From contig NZ_PYAS01000004.1 of the NCBI RefSeq assembly GCF_003014695.1, forward strand, positions 1 to 64,000: a DNA stretch of 64,000 bases, read 5' to 3'. A model generated the notes under the pieces. That model was not told where the DNA came from. It did not search any database and was given only the letters and a program-made list of their open reading frames with translations. Below are positions 17,068-25,541 of this stretch, in pieces. The position numbers and the translations under genes are program-made. The DNA comes from Dyadobacter jiangsuensis. GTDB taxonomy: Bacteria > Bacteroidota > Bacteroidia > Cytophagales > Spirosomataceae. The first letter of the stretch is position 1. The number at the start of each line of letters is the position of its first letter.

Positions 17068-18030
17068 TTAAGCTGTTTCTTCTTCGATAATAACGTCCAC
17101 TTCCCGCTCTACCAGGAACCGCTCAGCATCCAGCGCAGCCATACAGCCTGTTCCCGCAGCGGTGATCGCCTGGCGGTAAACATTGTCCTGTGCATCGCCG
17201 CAGGCAAATACCCCTTTGATGTTGGTCAGAGAGGTTCCTTTAATAGTTTGAATATATCCGGTTTCGTCCATCTGGACATACCCTTTGAAAATATCCGTAT
17301 TGGGTTTGTGGCCAATCGCAACAAAGAAACCGGTAGCTTCCAAAAGTTGCTCCTCGCCCGTTTTATTATTTTTGACCAATACCGATTCCAGCCCGTCTTC
17401 ACCGTTCAGCTTCACGGTTTCGGTGTTCCAGAGGATTTCGATATTCGGTAGTGTTTCCAAACGTTTCTGCATGATCTTCGAGGCGCGCATTTCGTCGCGG
17501 CGAACAAGCAGATAAACTTTGCGGCAAAGTTTGGCAAGATAGCTGGCCTCTTCGGCAGCTGTATCGCCGGCGCCTACTACTACCACGTCCTGGCCGCGGA
17601 AGAAGAAACCGTCGCAAACCGCGCAGGCAGATACGCCGCGTCCGTTCAAACGTTCTTCACCTTCCAAACCAAGCCATTTGGCGGAAGCGCCTGTTGAAAT
17701 AATGACTGCATCGGCAGTGATCTCGTGTTTGTTGTCGATGATCACTTTGTGCGGATAGCCTGTGAAATCAACTGAAGTAGCAAGGCCGTAACGCACATCG
17801 GTGCCGAAACGCTTCGCTTGTTTTTCAAAATTGATCATCATTTCAGGGCCCGTAATGCCATCGGGATAGCCTGGGTAGTTGTCAACTTCTGTGGTAATAG
17901 TCAGCTGGCCACCCGGCTGGGCACCTTGGTAAAGTACAGGATTCAATCCCGCGCGGGACGCATATATGGCGGCTGTGTAACCGGCAGGGCCGGAGCCAAT
18001 AATTAAGCAAGAGACTTTCTCGGATGACAT
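17068..18030 (-). CDS. trxB: Thioredoxin reductase
   Basis: 320 residues. This flavoprotein reduces thioredoxin with NADPH. The FAD-binding GSGPAGYTAAIYASRAG motif (12-28), the redox-active pair CAVC (C136, C139) and the NADP-binding VVGAGDTAAEEASYL motif are all present in the canonical order, with the second FAD motif GVFACGDAQD near 270. It is an isolated gene flanked by hairpins. With msrB and bshB1 nearby it makes a small thiol-redox neighbourhood, although the genes are not one operon. Confidence 0.96.
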   Translation of the reverse strand: MSSEKVSCLIIGSGPAGYTAAIYASRAGLNPVLYQGAQPGGQLTITTEVDNYPGYPDGITGPEMMINFEKQAKRFGTDVRYGLATSVDFTGYPHKVIIDNKHEITADAVIISTGASAKWLGLEGEERLNGRGVSACAVCDGFFFRGQDVVVVGAGDTAAEEASYLAKLCRKVYLLVRRDEMRASKIMQKRLETLPNIEILWNTETVKLNGEDGLESVLVKNNKTGEEQLLEATGFFVAIGHKPNTDIFKGYVQMDETGYIQTIKGTSLTNIKGVFACGDAQDNVYRQAITAAGTGCMAALDAERFLVEREVDVIIEEETA

Positions 18031-18096
18031 GTTAATATAAAACTACTGTTAATGACGAATGTTCTAGGTTTTGGCTGGAAATTCCAGCGATGCCAG

Positions 18097-18137
18097 ATAA
18101 GGCAAATACGCGTGTGTGAACTTGGAATTTGCCTTAT
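18097..18137. terminator. Hairpin between the OmpA/PD40 gene and trxB
   Basis: ATAAGGCAAAT (18097-18107) and ATTTGCCTTAT (18127-18137) form a perfect 11-bp inverted repeat with a 19-nt loop. It stands just past the end of the upstream minus-strand gene, so a transcription-termination role is likely, but no clear U-run follows. A second near-palindrome, GCTGGAA-A-TTCCAGC, lies at about 18075-18089, closer to the trxB start. Confidence 0.4.
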
Positions 18138-18205
18138 TGTACCTGTCAGTACAACACAGGCAGACTGACAAAAGTGCAAAATTTCAGCCCGTTATGCAAA
18201 TGCAT

Positions 18206-20110
18206 TTAAAGGACGCGCCACTCGATCCTTCGGTTTTTTTGCCGGTTTTCATCGGAATCATTGGGTGCCACGGGCTTTGTTTCACCATAACCTTTGGCCA
18301 AAATCCGGTCGGCCGCAATTCCCGATTGTTGCAGATAATATTGCACCGACTGCGCCCGGCGTTGCGAGAGTGCCATATTCTCGGTGTCGGACCCTACGTC
18401 GTCGGTGTGGCCGGATATTTCAATTTTGATGGTTTTGTTTTTGTGTAGGAAGTCGCTCAGCTTGTCTAGCTCCACTTTCGATTTGTCATCGAGGATATAT
18501 TCTCCTGTTTTAAAGAAAATGTTGTTCAGAACCTCTGCGCGGTCCTTCTCGATGGCTTCCAGCGGAATTTCAAGGTCTACAAACGATTGATTTTTGTCGA
18601 CTGAAAAAGAAAGGCTCTTGAACAGGTACCCTGCCTTGGATACATAAAATGCATATTCGCCCCCGCTGTTCAAAACTGCTAAAAAGGAACCGTTCTGGCT
18701 GTCGGAGGTGAAAGAGCCGACTTTGGTCTGGGTTTTCAGGTCAAACAAATCAATGTCGGACGCGAGCACCGTTCCCGTTTTTTTATCAAACACCTTCCCC
18801 TTTGCATAACGGGTAGGTGTGATGAGCTTTTGCAATGACTCAGGTACGCGGAAGGTGTATAGCAGTGAGCGGCCACCGCCTTTTTCTGTGTTGTCATCCG
18901 TGTAGTAGGCATTTTCACCGTTGGAGGCTATAAAAAGCCCTACCTGATCGGAAACCGTGTTGATAGGGTAGCCAATGTTCACAGGCGCAGCCCACACCGT
19001 GTCTGTTTTTTGGCTGATGAAAATATCAAAGCCTCCCATGCCCGGCAGGCCGTTGGAGGAGTAAAACAATGTCCGGCCATTGGCGTGAATAAAGGGCGCG
19101 TTTTCATCATCTGGTGTGTTGAGCGACGGACCGAGGTTTTTGGGTGCAGTCCATTGTTTCTTTTCGTCCAGGCGCGTCACCCATATATCGCGCTTACCCA
19201 CGCCGCCCTTGCGGTCGGAAGCGAAATAGAGTGTATGCCCATCGGCAGACAGCGAGGGCTGCGATTCCCACTCACGCGAATTAACCTCATGTCCCAGATT
19301 CACCGGCTGGCTCCAATCCTTTCCTTCTTTATGGGAAATGTACAAATCACAACTTCCTAGTCCGTCGGGACGGTTACAGGCGGTGAAAACAAGTGTCCTG
19401 CCATCGGCGGAAACCGTGCAGGTACCCTCGTTATTAGTCGTGTTAATGGTTTTAGAGATTTCCTCGGGAATATCCCAGCGGTCGCCTTTGATTCGTCGGG
19501 TGAAGTAGATATTCTCGTCGCGGTTGGATGTCAACCCCGTGAAAATCAACGTCTCGTCGTCGGCCGTCATTACAGGGAAATACTGAGTTCCCAGAAAGTT
19601 TACCGTATCTCCCATTGATTTTTTCTCAATCGAAAGCGGATTCTTTACAGCCTGCTGCGCAAAACGGGCGGATGCCACCGATTTTTCGGCTAACTTTCCC
19701 AGGCTTGATCTCGCAGGAAACAACGCGAATGCCTTTTCGAAATAAAACTGGGCTGAATCGTAACGCTGCACATTGAAATGATCCCGGCCTATCCATTGAA
19801 AGGCCGCGGCCGATTGCGGTGCGTCTGGTCTGAGATAGGTAGCCTTAAAATAATGCTTGCGAACAAGGTCCGGCTTTCGTTGCAGCTCGTATACCTGCGC
19901 GAGGCGTAAATGGGTGTCGTAACTGTTCGGCTCAATTTCGAGCACTTTTTCAAACAGCTCGGTAGCTTCGGGAAGCTTTCTTTCTTGCCATGCTTTTTGT
20001 GCCTTATCGTATACTTCTCTCGCTTTTCTGGATAATGTAACGTCCTGAGCGGATGCGTTTTGTAGGGTGATAGTGGCTAGCGCGAAACAAAAAAGAAGAA
20101 CCCGGTGCAT
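18206..20110 (-). CDS. OmpA-family protein with TPR and PD40 propeller domains
   Basis: 634 residues from ATG 20110; 15 extra upstream residues in the open frame precede an evident signal peptide and are dropped. Order: signal peptide ending at NASAQ, TPR helices (about 25-130), WD40-like PD40 beta-propeller (about 175-420, with repeats such as ADGRTLVFTACN and ADGHTLYFASDRKGG), a carboxypeptidase-regulatory-like module, and a C-terminal OmpA peptidoglycan-binding domain (HTDDVGS then NRRIEW). This architecture is common in Bacteroidota, including type IX secretion PorE-like proteins. It probably links the outer membrane to peptidoglycan. Its ATG overlaps the queE stop by one base (TAATG). 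Confidence 0.9.
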   Translation of the reverse strand: MHRVLLFCFALATITLQNASAQDVTLSRKAREVYDKAQKAWQERKLPEATELFEKVLEIEPNSYDTHLRLAQVYELQRKPDLVRKHYFKATYLRPDAPQSAAAFQWIGRDHFNVQRYDSAQFYFEKAFALFPARSSLGKLAEKSVASARFAQQAVKNPLSIEKKSMGDTVNFLGTQYFPVMTADDETLIFTGLTSNRDENIYFTRRIKGDRWDIPEEISKTINTTNNEGTCTVSADGRTLVFTACNRPDGLGSCDLYISHKEGKDWSQPVNLGHEVNSREWESQPSLSADGHTLYFASDRKGGVGKRDIWVTRLDEKKQWTAPKNLGPSLNTPDDENAPFIHANGRTLFYSSNGLPGMGGFDIFISQKTDTVWAAPVNIGYPINTVSDQVGLFIASNGENAYYTDDNTEKGGGRSLLYTFRVPESLQKLITPTRYAKGKVFDKKTGTVLASDIDLFDLKTQTKVGSFTSDSQNGSFLAVLNSGGEYAFYVSKAGYLFKSLSFSVDKNQSFVDLEIPLEAIEKDRAEVLNNIFFKTGEYILDDKSKVELDKLSDFLHKNKTIKIEISGHTDDVGSDTENMALSQRRAQSVQYYLQQSGIAADRILAKGYGETKPVAPNDSDENRQKNRRIEWRVL

Positions 20111-20736
20111 TATGGAATGTTCATAAACTTGTGAGTTTGTAACGACATTTTCCATTTGGGATTGTCTTTGATATAGTCAATTATCAAAGGCAACATCACG
20201 TCCTGCTTACTCCATTCTGGTTGGAGCAGCAATGTGCAATCGGGCGAAACTTGGGCGGCATGTTCTTCCGCAAACTCAAAATCGCTTTTATTGTAAATGA
20301 TCGCTTTCAGCTCGTTGGCATTCCTGTAAATGTCGGGATGAGGCGTTTTGAATTTTTTTGGAGAGAAACAAACCCAGTCCCAATGCCCTGTAAACGGGTA
20401 CACACCGGAGGTTTCGATATTGGTCTTAAAACCCGCGGCCTGCAATGCGCCCGTGAGCTCGTCGAGATTGTACATCAATGGCTCCCCTCCGGTAATTACT
20501 GCCAACCGACCGGGAAACTGCAATGCGCCGTCCACGATCGAATCGATGCCGAATTTGGGATGGATACTCGCATCCCATGACTCCTTTACGTCACACCAGT
20601 GGCAACCCACATCGCAGCCGCCGAGGCGGATGAAATACGCGGCACGACCGCTGTGCTGGCCTTCACCCTGCAAGGTGTAAAAGGCTTCCATCACCGGAAG
20701 TTCAGAGGTAACGATGGGCAAAGTTTCGGTAAGCAA
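20110..20736 (-). CDS. queE: 7-carboxy-7-deazaguanine synthase
   Basis: QueE is a radical-SAM enzyme that converts carboxy-tetrahydropterin to 7-carboxy-7-deazaguanine in queuosine synthesis. The iron-sulphur motif CDVGCHWC, in the context VMEAFYTLQGEG...GRAAYFIRLGG, is diagnostic of the short Bacteroidota form. The start is uncertain: no ATG precedes VMEAF by a normal distance. TTG at 20736 (208 residues) is chosen; TTG at 20721, GTG/ATG near 20691-20694, or a longer TTG start at 20814 are alternatives. It is divergent from mnmE, another tRNA-modification gene, about 130 bp away. Confidence 0.92.
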   Translation of the reverse strand: MLTETLPIVTSELPVMEAFYTLQGEGQHSGRAAYFIRLGGCDVGCHWCDVKESWDASIHPKFGIDSIVDGALQFPGRLAVITGGEPLMYNLDELTGALQAAGFKTNIETSGVYPFTGHWDWVCFSPKKFKTPHPDIYRNANELKAIIYNKSDFEFAEEHAAQVSPDCTLLLQPEWSKQDVMLPLIIDYIKDNPKWKMSLQTHKFMNIP

Positions 20737-20864
20737 AATCTTGATAATCTTAATGTTGAAAAAAGTGTAACACGCCGGAGCACGGGAAAAATCCCGTAAA
20801 GGTACAAAATTCAAACTTCCCGCGGCGGTTAATGGTTCTCTTTAAAAGTAGCATATTTGCAATT

Positions 20865-22232
20865 ATGAATACAGAAGTAATCCATCAGCAGGAAGTGATT
20901 TGCGCGCTCGCGACGCCCTCAGGCGTAGGTGCGATCGGTGTTATACGTGTCTCGGGCTTGGGAGCCATCACCATGGTGAACAGCGTTTTTAAAGGTAAGA
21001 ACCTAGAAAACGCCGAATCCCACACCGTGCATTTCGGTACCATCACCTCCGGCGACGAAATCATCGACGAAGTGCTGGTATCCGTTTTCAAAACGCCGCG
21101 CTCGTTTACCAAAGAAGATTCCGTCGAGATTTCCTGCCACGGCTCAGATTACATTATCCGCCAGATATTAAAGCTGCTTGTCATCAAAGGAGCCCGCATT
21201 GCCAAACCCGGCGAGTTCACCCAGCGTGCGTTCATGAATGGCCAGTTCGACCTTGTGCAAGCCGAAGCCGTCGCTGACCTGATCGCCGCCGACTCGCAAG
21301 CAAGCCATAAAACCGCATTGAACCAGCTCCGCGGAGGTTTTTCTAAAAAACTCGCTTCTCTGCGTTCAGAGCTCATCCATTTCGCTTCTCTGATCGAACT
21401 TGAGCTCGATTTTGGCGAAGAAGATGTGGAATTCGCTCAGCGGGATGACTTGCGGCGCCTCATCGACGCATTGCTTTCAACCATCGAACCACTGATCACT
21501 TCATTCGATTTGGGAAATGCGATCAAGGAAGGCGTACCCGTCGCCATTATTGGCTCGCCTAATGTAGGCAAATCGACATTGCTGAATGCATTGTTGAATG
21601 AAGAAAAAGCCATCGTGACCAGCATTGCGGGCACTACGCGGGACGTGATCGAAGATACGATAGTGCTCGAAGGCCTTAAATTCCGTTTCATCGATACTGC
21701 TGGCATTCGCGAAACGACCGACGTGGTGGAATCCATTGGCATCGAGCGTTCGAAGGCGGCGATGGATAAGGCTGATATTGTGATTTTCCTGTTTGACAGC
21801 GTGGAAACATTGGAGGAAAACCGTGCGCTGGCCGCATTGTTGCCTGCTAACAAGGAGGTGTTGTTTGTTTTGAATAAAACGGATATTAACCCTTCGCTGG
21901 CCGACTCGCTATCTGCCGGGGATTCGGGCATTCTTCCCATTTCCGCTCACACGCAACAAAACCTGCCCGAGCTCACGCGCAAACTCGTTTCCCTCGTGCA
22001 TGGGCAGGCGGCCGGGGATACGGTGGTGACTAATTTGCGGCATTACGAGCATTTGTTGAAGACTTCGGATTCGCTTACTGATGTTTTGAATGGGCTTTCC
22101 TTAGGCGTTACCGGGGATTTTCTGGCGCAGGATATCCGGTTGGCGCTGCATCATTTGGGGGAGATTACGGGGACTATTGTTACGGATGATTTGCTGGATA
22201 ATATATTTAGTAAGTTTTGTATCGGAAAGTAA
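20865..22232 (+). CDS. mnmE: tRNA modification GTPase MnmE
   Basis: 455 residues from ATG 20865; the in-frame ATG at 20832 would add 11 untypical residues. With MnmG it installs the cmnm5 group on wobble U34 of several tRNAs. The N-terminal folate-binding domain starts with ICALATPSGVGAIGVIRVSG. The G domain has the P-loop GSPNVGKS near residue 230, TTRD and DTAG, and NKTD. The C-terminus ends in the invariant FCIGK, whose Cys is needed for the reaction. All key residues are intact. A strong terminator follows at 22274-22312, after which the mobile island begins. Confidence 0.97.
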   Translation: MNTEVIHQQEVICALATPSGVGAIGVIRVSGLGAITMVNSVFKGKNLENAESHTVHFGTITSGDEIIDEVLVSVFKTPRSFTKEDSVEISCHGSDYIIRQILKLLVIKGARIAKPGEFTQRAFMNGQFDLVQAEAVADLIAADSQASHKTALNQLRGGFSKKLASLRSELIHFASLIELELDFGEEDVEFAQRDDLRRLIDALLSTIEPLITSFDLGNAIKEGVPVAIIGSPNVGKSTLLNALLNEEKAIVTSIAGTTRDVIEDTIVLEGLKFRFIDTAGIRETTDVVESIGIERSKAAMDKADIVIFLFDSVETLEENRALAALLPANKEVLFVLNKTDINPSLADSLSAGDSGILPISAHTQQNLPELTRKLVSLVHGQAAGDTVVTNLRHYEHLLKTSDSLTDVLNGLSLGVTGDFLAQDIRLALHHLGEITGTIVTDDLLDNIFSKFCIGK

Positions 22233-22273
22233 CAGACCATAGATACCGATAAGTACTCATAAATAAAATGAAT

Positions 22274-22312
22274 AAAACCGCATTTAGAGCAATCTGATGC
22301 GGTTTTTTGTTT
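22274..22312 (+). terminator. Rho-independent terminator of mnmE
   Basis: AAAACCGCAT (22274-22283) pairs with ATGCGGTTTT (22297-22306), a 13-nt loop, followed by TTGTTTTTTG. It lies about 40 bp after the mnmE stop. Confidence 0.85.
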
Positions 22313-22340
22313 TTTGTTGATTTTTCTTACTATCGATTTG

Positions 22341-22389
22341 TTTTGTACCTTTTCTGGTATATTTAGCCCGAGGTACAAAAAGGTACAAA
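22341..22389. repeat. Inverted GTACC motif, candidate left attachment or integrase-arm site of the island
   Basis: TTTTGTACCTTTT (22341-22353) is mirrored by AAAAAGGTACAAA (22377-22389), with another GGTACAAAA copy at 22372-22380. The same TTTTGTACC core recurs twice at the other end of the island (45763-45771 and 45774-45782). I see no tRNA gene here. The att role is inference. Confidence 0.45.
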
Positions 22390-22415
22390 TTTTTGGGCTT
22401 TAGGGGGGAAATGAT

Positions 22416-22475
22416 GAAACATACTGAAACATTGAGAAACATTCTGAAACGTCAGGAAACATACTGAAACAATTC
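22416..22475. repeat. Six phased 10-bp repeats GAAACnnnnn
   Basis: GAAAC occurs at 22416, 22426, 22436, 22446, 22456 and 22466, exactly every 10 bp. Most units read GAAACATNNN. The array ends 15 bp before the start of the HTH gene. One-helical-turn spacing puts all copies on the same face of the DNA, which fits cooperative binding by a protein such as the adjacent HTH product, or a recombination or replication accessory site. Confidence 0.7.
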
Positions 22476-22489
22476 AAAAAAATGATGAA

Positions 22490-23071
22490 ATGAGCTCATC
22501 TATTGAAACCGTACGGATTTGTCAGGAATGCAATAAAAGGTTTACGGCGCGAACCACCCAAACCCGATTCTGCTGCCTGAAGTGTAATAGGAGAAACTAT
22601 AAAAAGCGAGTTCGCCAAGGAAAGGTAGAGCGAAGCGAGAAGGAGACGGTCGAGCGAAGAAAAGTATCGAAAGGAACTACTTCGACAGGTGATACTTCCA
22701 CAAAAAGTTATCTGTCTGTTCAAGATACATGTTCCCTTCTCACTATTAGTAGGACCACCCTTTGGAGACTTATAAGCGATCGGAAAATCGAATCTGTTAA
22801 ATTGGGTCGCCGTATTGTAATATCAAGAAGTTCAATAGATGTATTGAAGAATGCGGTTCGTCAGGCGCGTTTCAATATTAACGAGGTGGTGGCCAGTAAG
22901 GCAGTTCTTCCAAGTGTGACGCGTTCGCTATCAAGGCTAATGAATATCATTTCCGCTCATCAAACAGCAACAGTAACTTTGAATGACGTTTCTGGATGGC
23001 ATCGCCATCTATCAGAGATTGTGGCAGAACTGGAAGCGTTTTGTACAAGTAACGGGTTGGACATCGGCTAA
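22490..23071 (+). CDS. Excisionase-like HTH protein with N-terminal zinc finger
   Basis: 193 residues. The N-terminus has a small zinc-finger-like CQEC...CCLKC arrangement (C11, C14, C28/C29, C32) followed by a very basic stretch. A MerR-type/excisionase helix-turn-helix spans about 73-115 (YLSVQDTCSLLTISRTTLWR, then IESVKLGRRIVISRSSID). The rest is helical and unrecognised. Proteins of this kind often accompany integrases on Bacteroidota genomic islands and help excision or regulate the element. The 10-bp phased repeats directly upstream are a plausible binding site. No tyrosine integrase is found in the island. Confidence 0.8.
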   Translation: MSSSIETVRICQECNKRFTARTTQTRFCCLKCNRRNYKKRVRQGKVERSEKETVERRKVSKGTTSTGDTSTKSYLSVQDTCSLLTISRTTLWRLISDRKIESVKLGRRIVISRSSIDVLKNAVRQARFNINEVVASKAVLPSVTRSLSRLMNIISAHQTATVTLNDVSGWHRHLSEIVAELEAFCTSNGLDIG

Positions 23072-23128
23072 TTGATATTAGCAGTCAATAAAGACCGGTC
23101 TTCTCTTTCCCAATTTGTTCTTCCAATA

Positions 23129-23187
23129 AAAGTGTTATTTGTAAATTGCAAAAATGTGATAAATTTGTAACTTGCAAATAACACTTT
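23129..23187. promoter_or_regulatory. Long palindrome over the AAA ATPase start, probable operator
   Basis: Two 24-bp arms (23129-23152 and 23164-23187) are inverted copies with three mismatches around an 11-bp spacer. The outer AAAGTGTTATTTG part is perfect. The right arm runs into the TTG start codon of the ATPase gene. Such placement suggests binding of a dimeric repressor, or autoregulation, or an mRNA hairpin hiding the start. Confidence 0.6.
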
Positions 23188-24382
23188 GGAAGCACTTTTT
23201 ACAAAATACCTGCCGAAACTTCAACGCACATCAACCAAGTTCGTGCGTGATTTCATCCATCAGATCGACTGGGAGCGTAATCGATTGATCGGTATCAAAG
23301 GCGCTCGGGGTGCCGGGAAGACAACACTCGTGCTCCAATATTTAAAGCAAGCAGCGCTACCGACCGGCCAATCGCTATACGTTAGCCTAGACGATCTTTA
23401 TTTCAGTGCACATCGTCTCTACGATTTAGGTGAGGCGTTTGTCCGGACTGGTGGGAAACTACTGGTTTTAGACGAGGTTCACCGATACGCCAATTGGTCC
23501 CAAGAAATCAAAAACCTATACGACGACTTTCCTGACTTGCGAATCATATTTACTGGTTCATCCATCATGCACCTGGAACGAAGCAAGGGGGATCTGAGTC
23601 GCCGTGCTGTCATGTATCATTTACATGGACTATCGTTCCGTGAGTTTCTTCAAATCCAACAGATTGCTTCCTGGACTGCGATTACGCTGCCAGATCTTTT
23701 GAACGATCACACGCAAATAGCGCTGGATCTCACGCAGACAATCAAACCGCTGGCTCATTGGAACGACTATCTGCAATACGGATACTATCCCTACTTTTTG
23801 GAGAATAAAGATGTCTACGCACAAAAGCTGACCGAAACAATTCAGCTCAGTTTGGAGCTGGATTTGCCGGCTGTCTATGGCATCAGCTACGCTTCCGTCG
23901 ACAAATTGAAACAATTGCTTGTTGTTCTGGCCGAAAGTGTTCCCATGAAACCGAATATAAGCAAGCTTAGTGAAACGTTGAGTACGAGCCGGGCGCTTGT
24001 AGTAGAGTACATGCATTATCTGGAAGAGCTGGGAGTATTGATGTTGTTACATAGAGATAGCTTCGGAATTACCAGATTACAAAAGCCCGAAAAGGTCTAT
24101 TTAAGCCATCCTAACCTTCAATTTGCATTACACCAAAGTCGTCCGGATACTGGAACATTGCGTGAGAGCTTTTTTCTTAGCCAGGTACAGCCGATGCATA
24201 AAGTTGAGTACACGGAGAAGGGAGACTTCAAACTGGATAGGAAGGTGACGATTGAAGTGGGAGGAGCAAACAAAACCAGGCAACAGCTCGCAGGTGTTGA
24301 GAATGCTTATGTAGCTGCTGATGGGCTTGAGGTGGGGTATGGAGATAAGATTCCGCTCTGGATGTTTGGGATGTTGTACTGA
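23186..24382 (+). CDS. AAA_14/DUF4143 ATP-binding protein
   Basis: 398 residues from a TTG start at 23186. An AAA domain has the P-loop GARGAGKT (39-46) and Walker B LLVLDEVHR (D96, E97), with the GSS motif in IIFTGSSIMHLERSKGDLSRR. The C-terminal DUF4143 domain ends with a nuclease-like GDFKLDRKVTIEVGG segment. Such stand-alone ATPases are widespread, mobile and of unknown role in bacteria and archaea. A large palindrome overlaps its start and a hairpin follows its stop, so it looks like a self-contained cassette. It shares the island's left end with the HTH gene. Confidence 0.88.
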   Translation: MEALFTKYLPKLQRTSTKFVRDFIHQIDWERNRLIGIKGARGAGKTTLVLQYLKQAALPTGQSLYVSLDDLYFSAHRLYDLGEAFVRTGGKLLVLDEVHRYANWSQEIKNLYDDFPDLRIIFTGSSIMHLERSKGDLSRRAVMYHLHGLSFREFLQIQQIASWTAITLPDLLNDHTQIALDLTQTIKPLAHWNDYLQYGYYPYFLENKDVYAQKLTETIQLSLELDLPAVYGISYASVDKLKQLLVVLAESVPMKPNISKLSETLSTSRALVVEYMHYLEELGVLMLLHRDSFGITRLQKPEKVYLSHPNLQFALHQSRPDTGTLRESFFLSQVQPMHKVEYTEKGDFKLDRKVTIEVGGANKTRQQLAGVENAYVAADGLEVGYGDKIPLWMFGMLY

Positions 24383-24405
24383 TTTTCCTGTTTGGCATTG
24401 ATATC

Positions 24406-24432
24406 GAACTACCGAGTTAAAATCGGTAGTTC
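24406..24432 (+). terminator. Hairpin after the AAA ATPase gene
   Basis: GAACTACCGA (24406-24415) and TCGGTAGTTC (24423-24432) form a perfect 10-bp stem with a 7-nt loop, 24 bp past the stop. It is followed by GTTCCTAAT rather than a clean U-tract, so termination strength is uncertain. Confidence 0.55.
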
Positions 24433-24907
24433 GTTCCTAATAGGCATCATTGATGAATGTGACTCGCAGAAATTGAGCTAATTGTATCCAACTCGACCAG
24501 ATTCTAACTTTTTCAACCAAATTCGACCATTTTCTACCAAATTCAGATTTTCGGTGTTTTTTCTAAGTAGCAAGCTATGTTTTTCCATGGTCGAAATTCC
24601 GCTTCGCGTCTTTGACCATGGAAAAACGGCTTGCCCCTCGGGAGTCAATTCGCCGGAGGCTCATTGGAGGAAACAGCAAATTGGGTATAAGGAATACGAA
24701 ACCTTCCAAGATAAGCACAGTACTCGCGATATGTTTTGAGCGTTTGGTTTGCTCGATTTTTGGCTGTTCTGTGCACTCTCGGTATCTTAATTTCCTTCTC
24801 TTCCAATACTCAAATTGACCCATTTCGGTACTTTCTAATCAGGCTTAGTATTACACTAAAACAAATTACTGTATATTGCTAACTGGCATGTTAAACTGTA
24901 TTATGGG
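24433..24907. other. Intergenic stretch with A/T-rich ACCA repeats and an inverted repeat
   Basis: No gene is evident. At about 24490-24550 a run of ACCAGATTC, ACCAAATTC, GACCATTTTC and ACCAAATTC-type words recalls the repeated ends of IS21-like elements and may be a remnant of one. GTTTTTCCATGGTC (24579-24592) and GACCATGGAAAAAC (24614-24627) form a perfect 14-bp inverted repeat with a 21-nt loop. Its function is unknown. The right part leads into the recombinase gene. Confidence 0.5.
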
Positions 24908-25525
24908 ATGGTGATTGGGTACATAAGGGATTCGAAGACTGAGCAAAATCAGGATTTGCAATTTGCCTCCCTTCGGAGCGCTGGGTGCGAGAAAATTTAT
25001 CATGAAAATATTCCAGGCGTTTCAACGCAGATGCCAGAATATACGCGGATGATTTCGGAGCTTCGAAAAGGAGATATAATAGTTGTTTGGCGAATTGACC
25101 GCCTGGGGCGGACGACTTGTGAACTGATCAAACTAATGGTTGAATGGAATAAGATTGGGGTGGACTTTCGTAGTATTTCTGAGGGAATTGACACTTCTAC
25201 AAAAATGGGTCGGCTTTGGTATTTGCTCAGTTCAGTGTTTGCTGAAAACGAACGTAAAGTTTTTATGGAGCGGAATTTAAATAACATGGAGGCCCGCAGG
25301 GCGCGAGGCAGGGTAGGAGGTCGACCCAAGGGGTTAACAACAAAGTCTAAGGAATTGGCTCGTGTAGCGGCTACCCTATACAAAAGTAAGAAATACACCA
25401 CTAAACAAATTTGTGAGCAATTGAAAATCGGGAGCAAAGCGACTCTGTACAATTACTTGAACCATGAAGGTGTAGAAATCAAAGGCTGGAAAAGAGTCAA
25501 AAAAAATGAAAAAAAATTAAATTAA
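24908..25525 (+). CDS. Small serine recombinase (resolvase/invertase family)
   Basis: 205 residues. The catalytic domain begins GYIRDSKTEQNQD, the place of the usual GYARVST motif, so Ser9 is the likely nucleophile. DIIVVWRIDRLGRTT and a following LLSSVFAENERKVF are typical of resolvases. The C-terminal HTH (about 140-190: TTKQICEQLKIGSKATLYNYL) binds DNA. It could invert or resolve a local DNA segment, or have moved the defence genes. No second recombination site could be fixed by eye, although the inverted repeat at 24579-24627 is upstream. It is the first gene of a plus-strand run leading to the helicase operon. Confidence 0.92.
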   Translation: MVIGYIRDSKTEQNQDLQFASLRSAGCEKIYHENIPGVSTQMPEYTRMISELRKGDIIVVWRIDRLGRTTCELIKLMVEWNKIGVDFRSISEGIDTSTKMGRLWYLLSSVFAENERKVFMERNLNNMEARRARGRVGGRPKGLTTKSKELARVAATLYKSKKYTTKQICEQLKIGSKATLYNYLNHEGVEIKGWKRVKKNEKKLN

Positions 25526-25541
25526 GTAACAGCTGCAAATT

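Noticed and set aside
22416..22475. Short repeats that might be a CRISPR array
   Set aside because: Units are 10 bp with no unique spacers of 25-45 bp and no cas genes are present.
22233..22490. tRNA gene as island integration site
   Set aside because: No cloverleaf or CCA-type tRNA end could be found at either edge.
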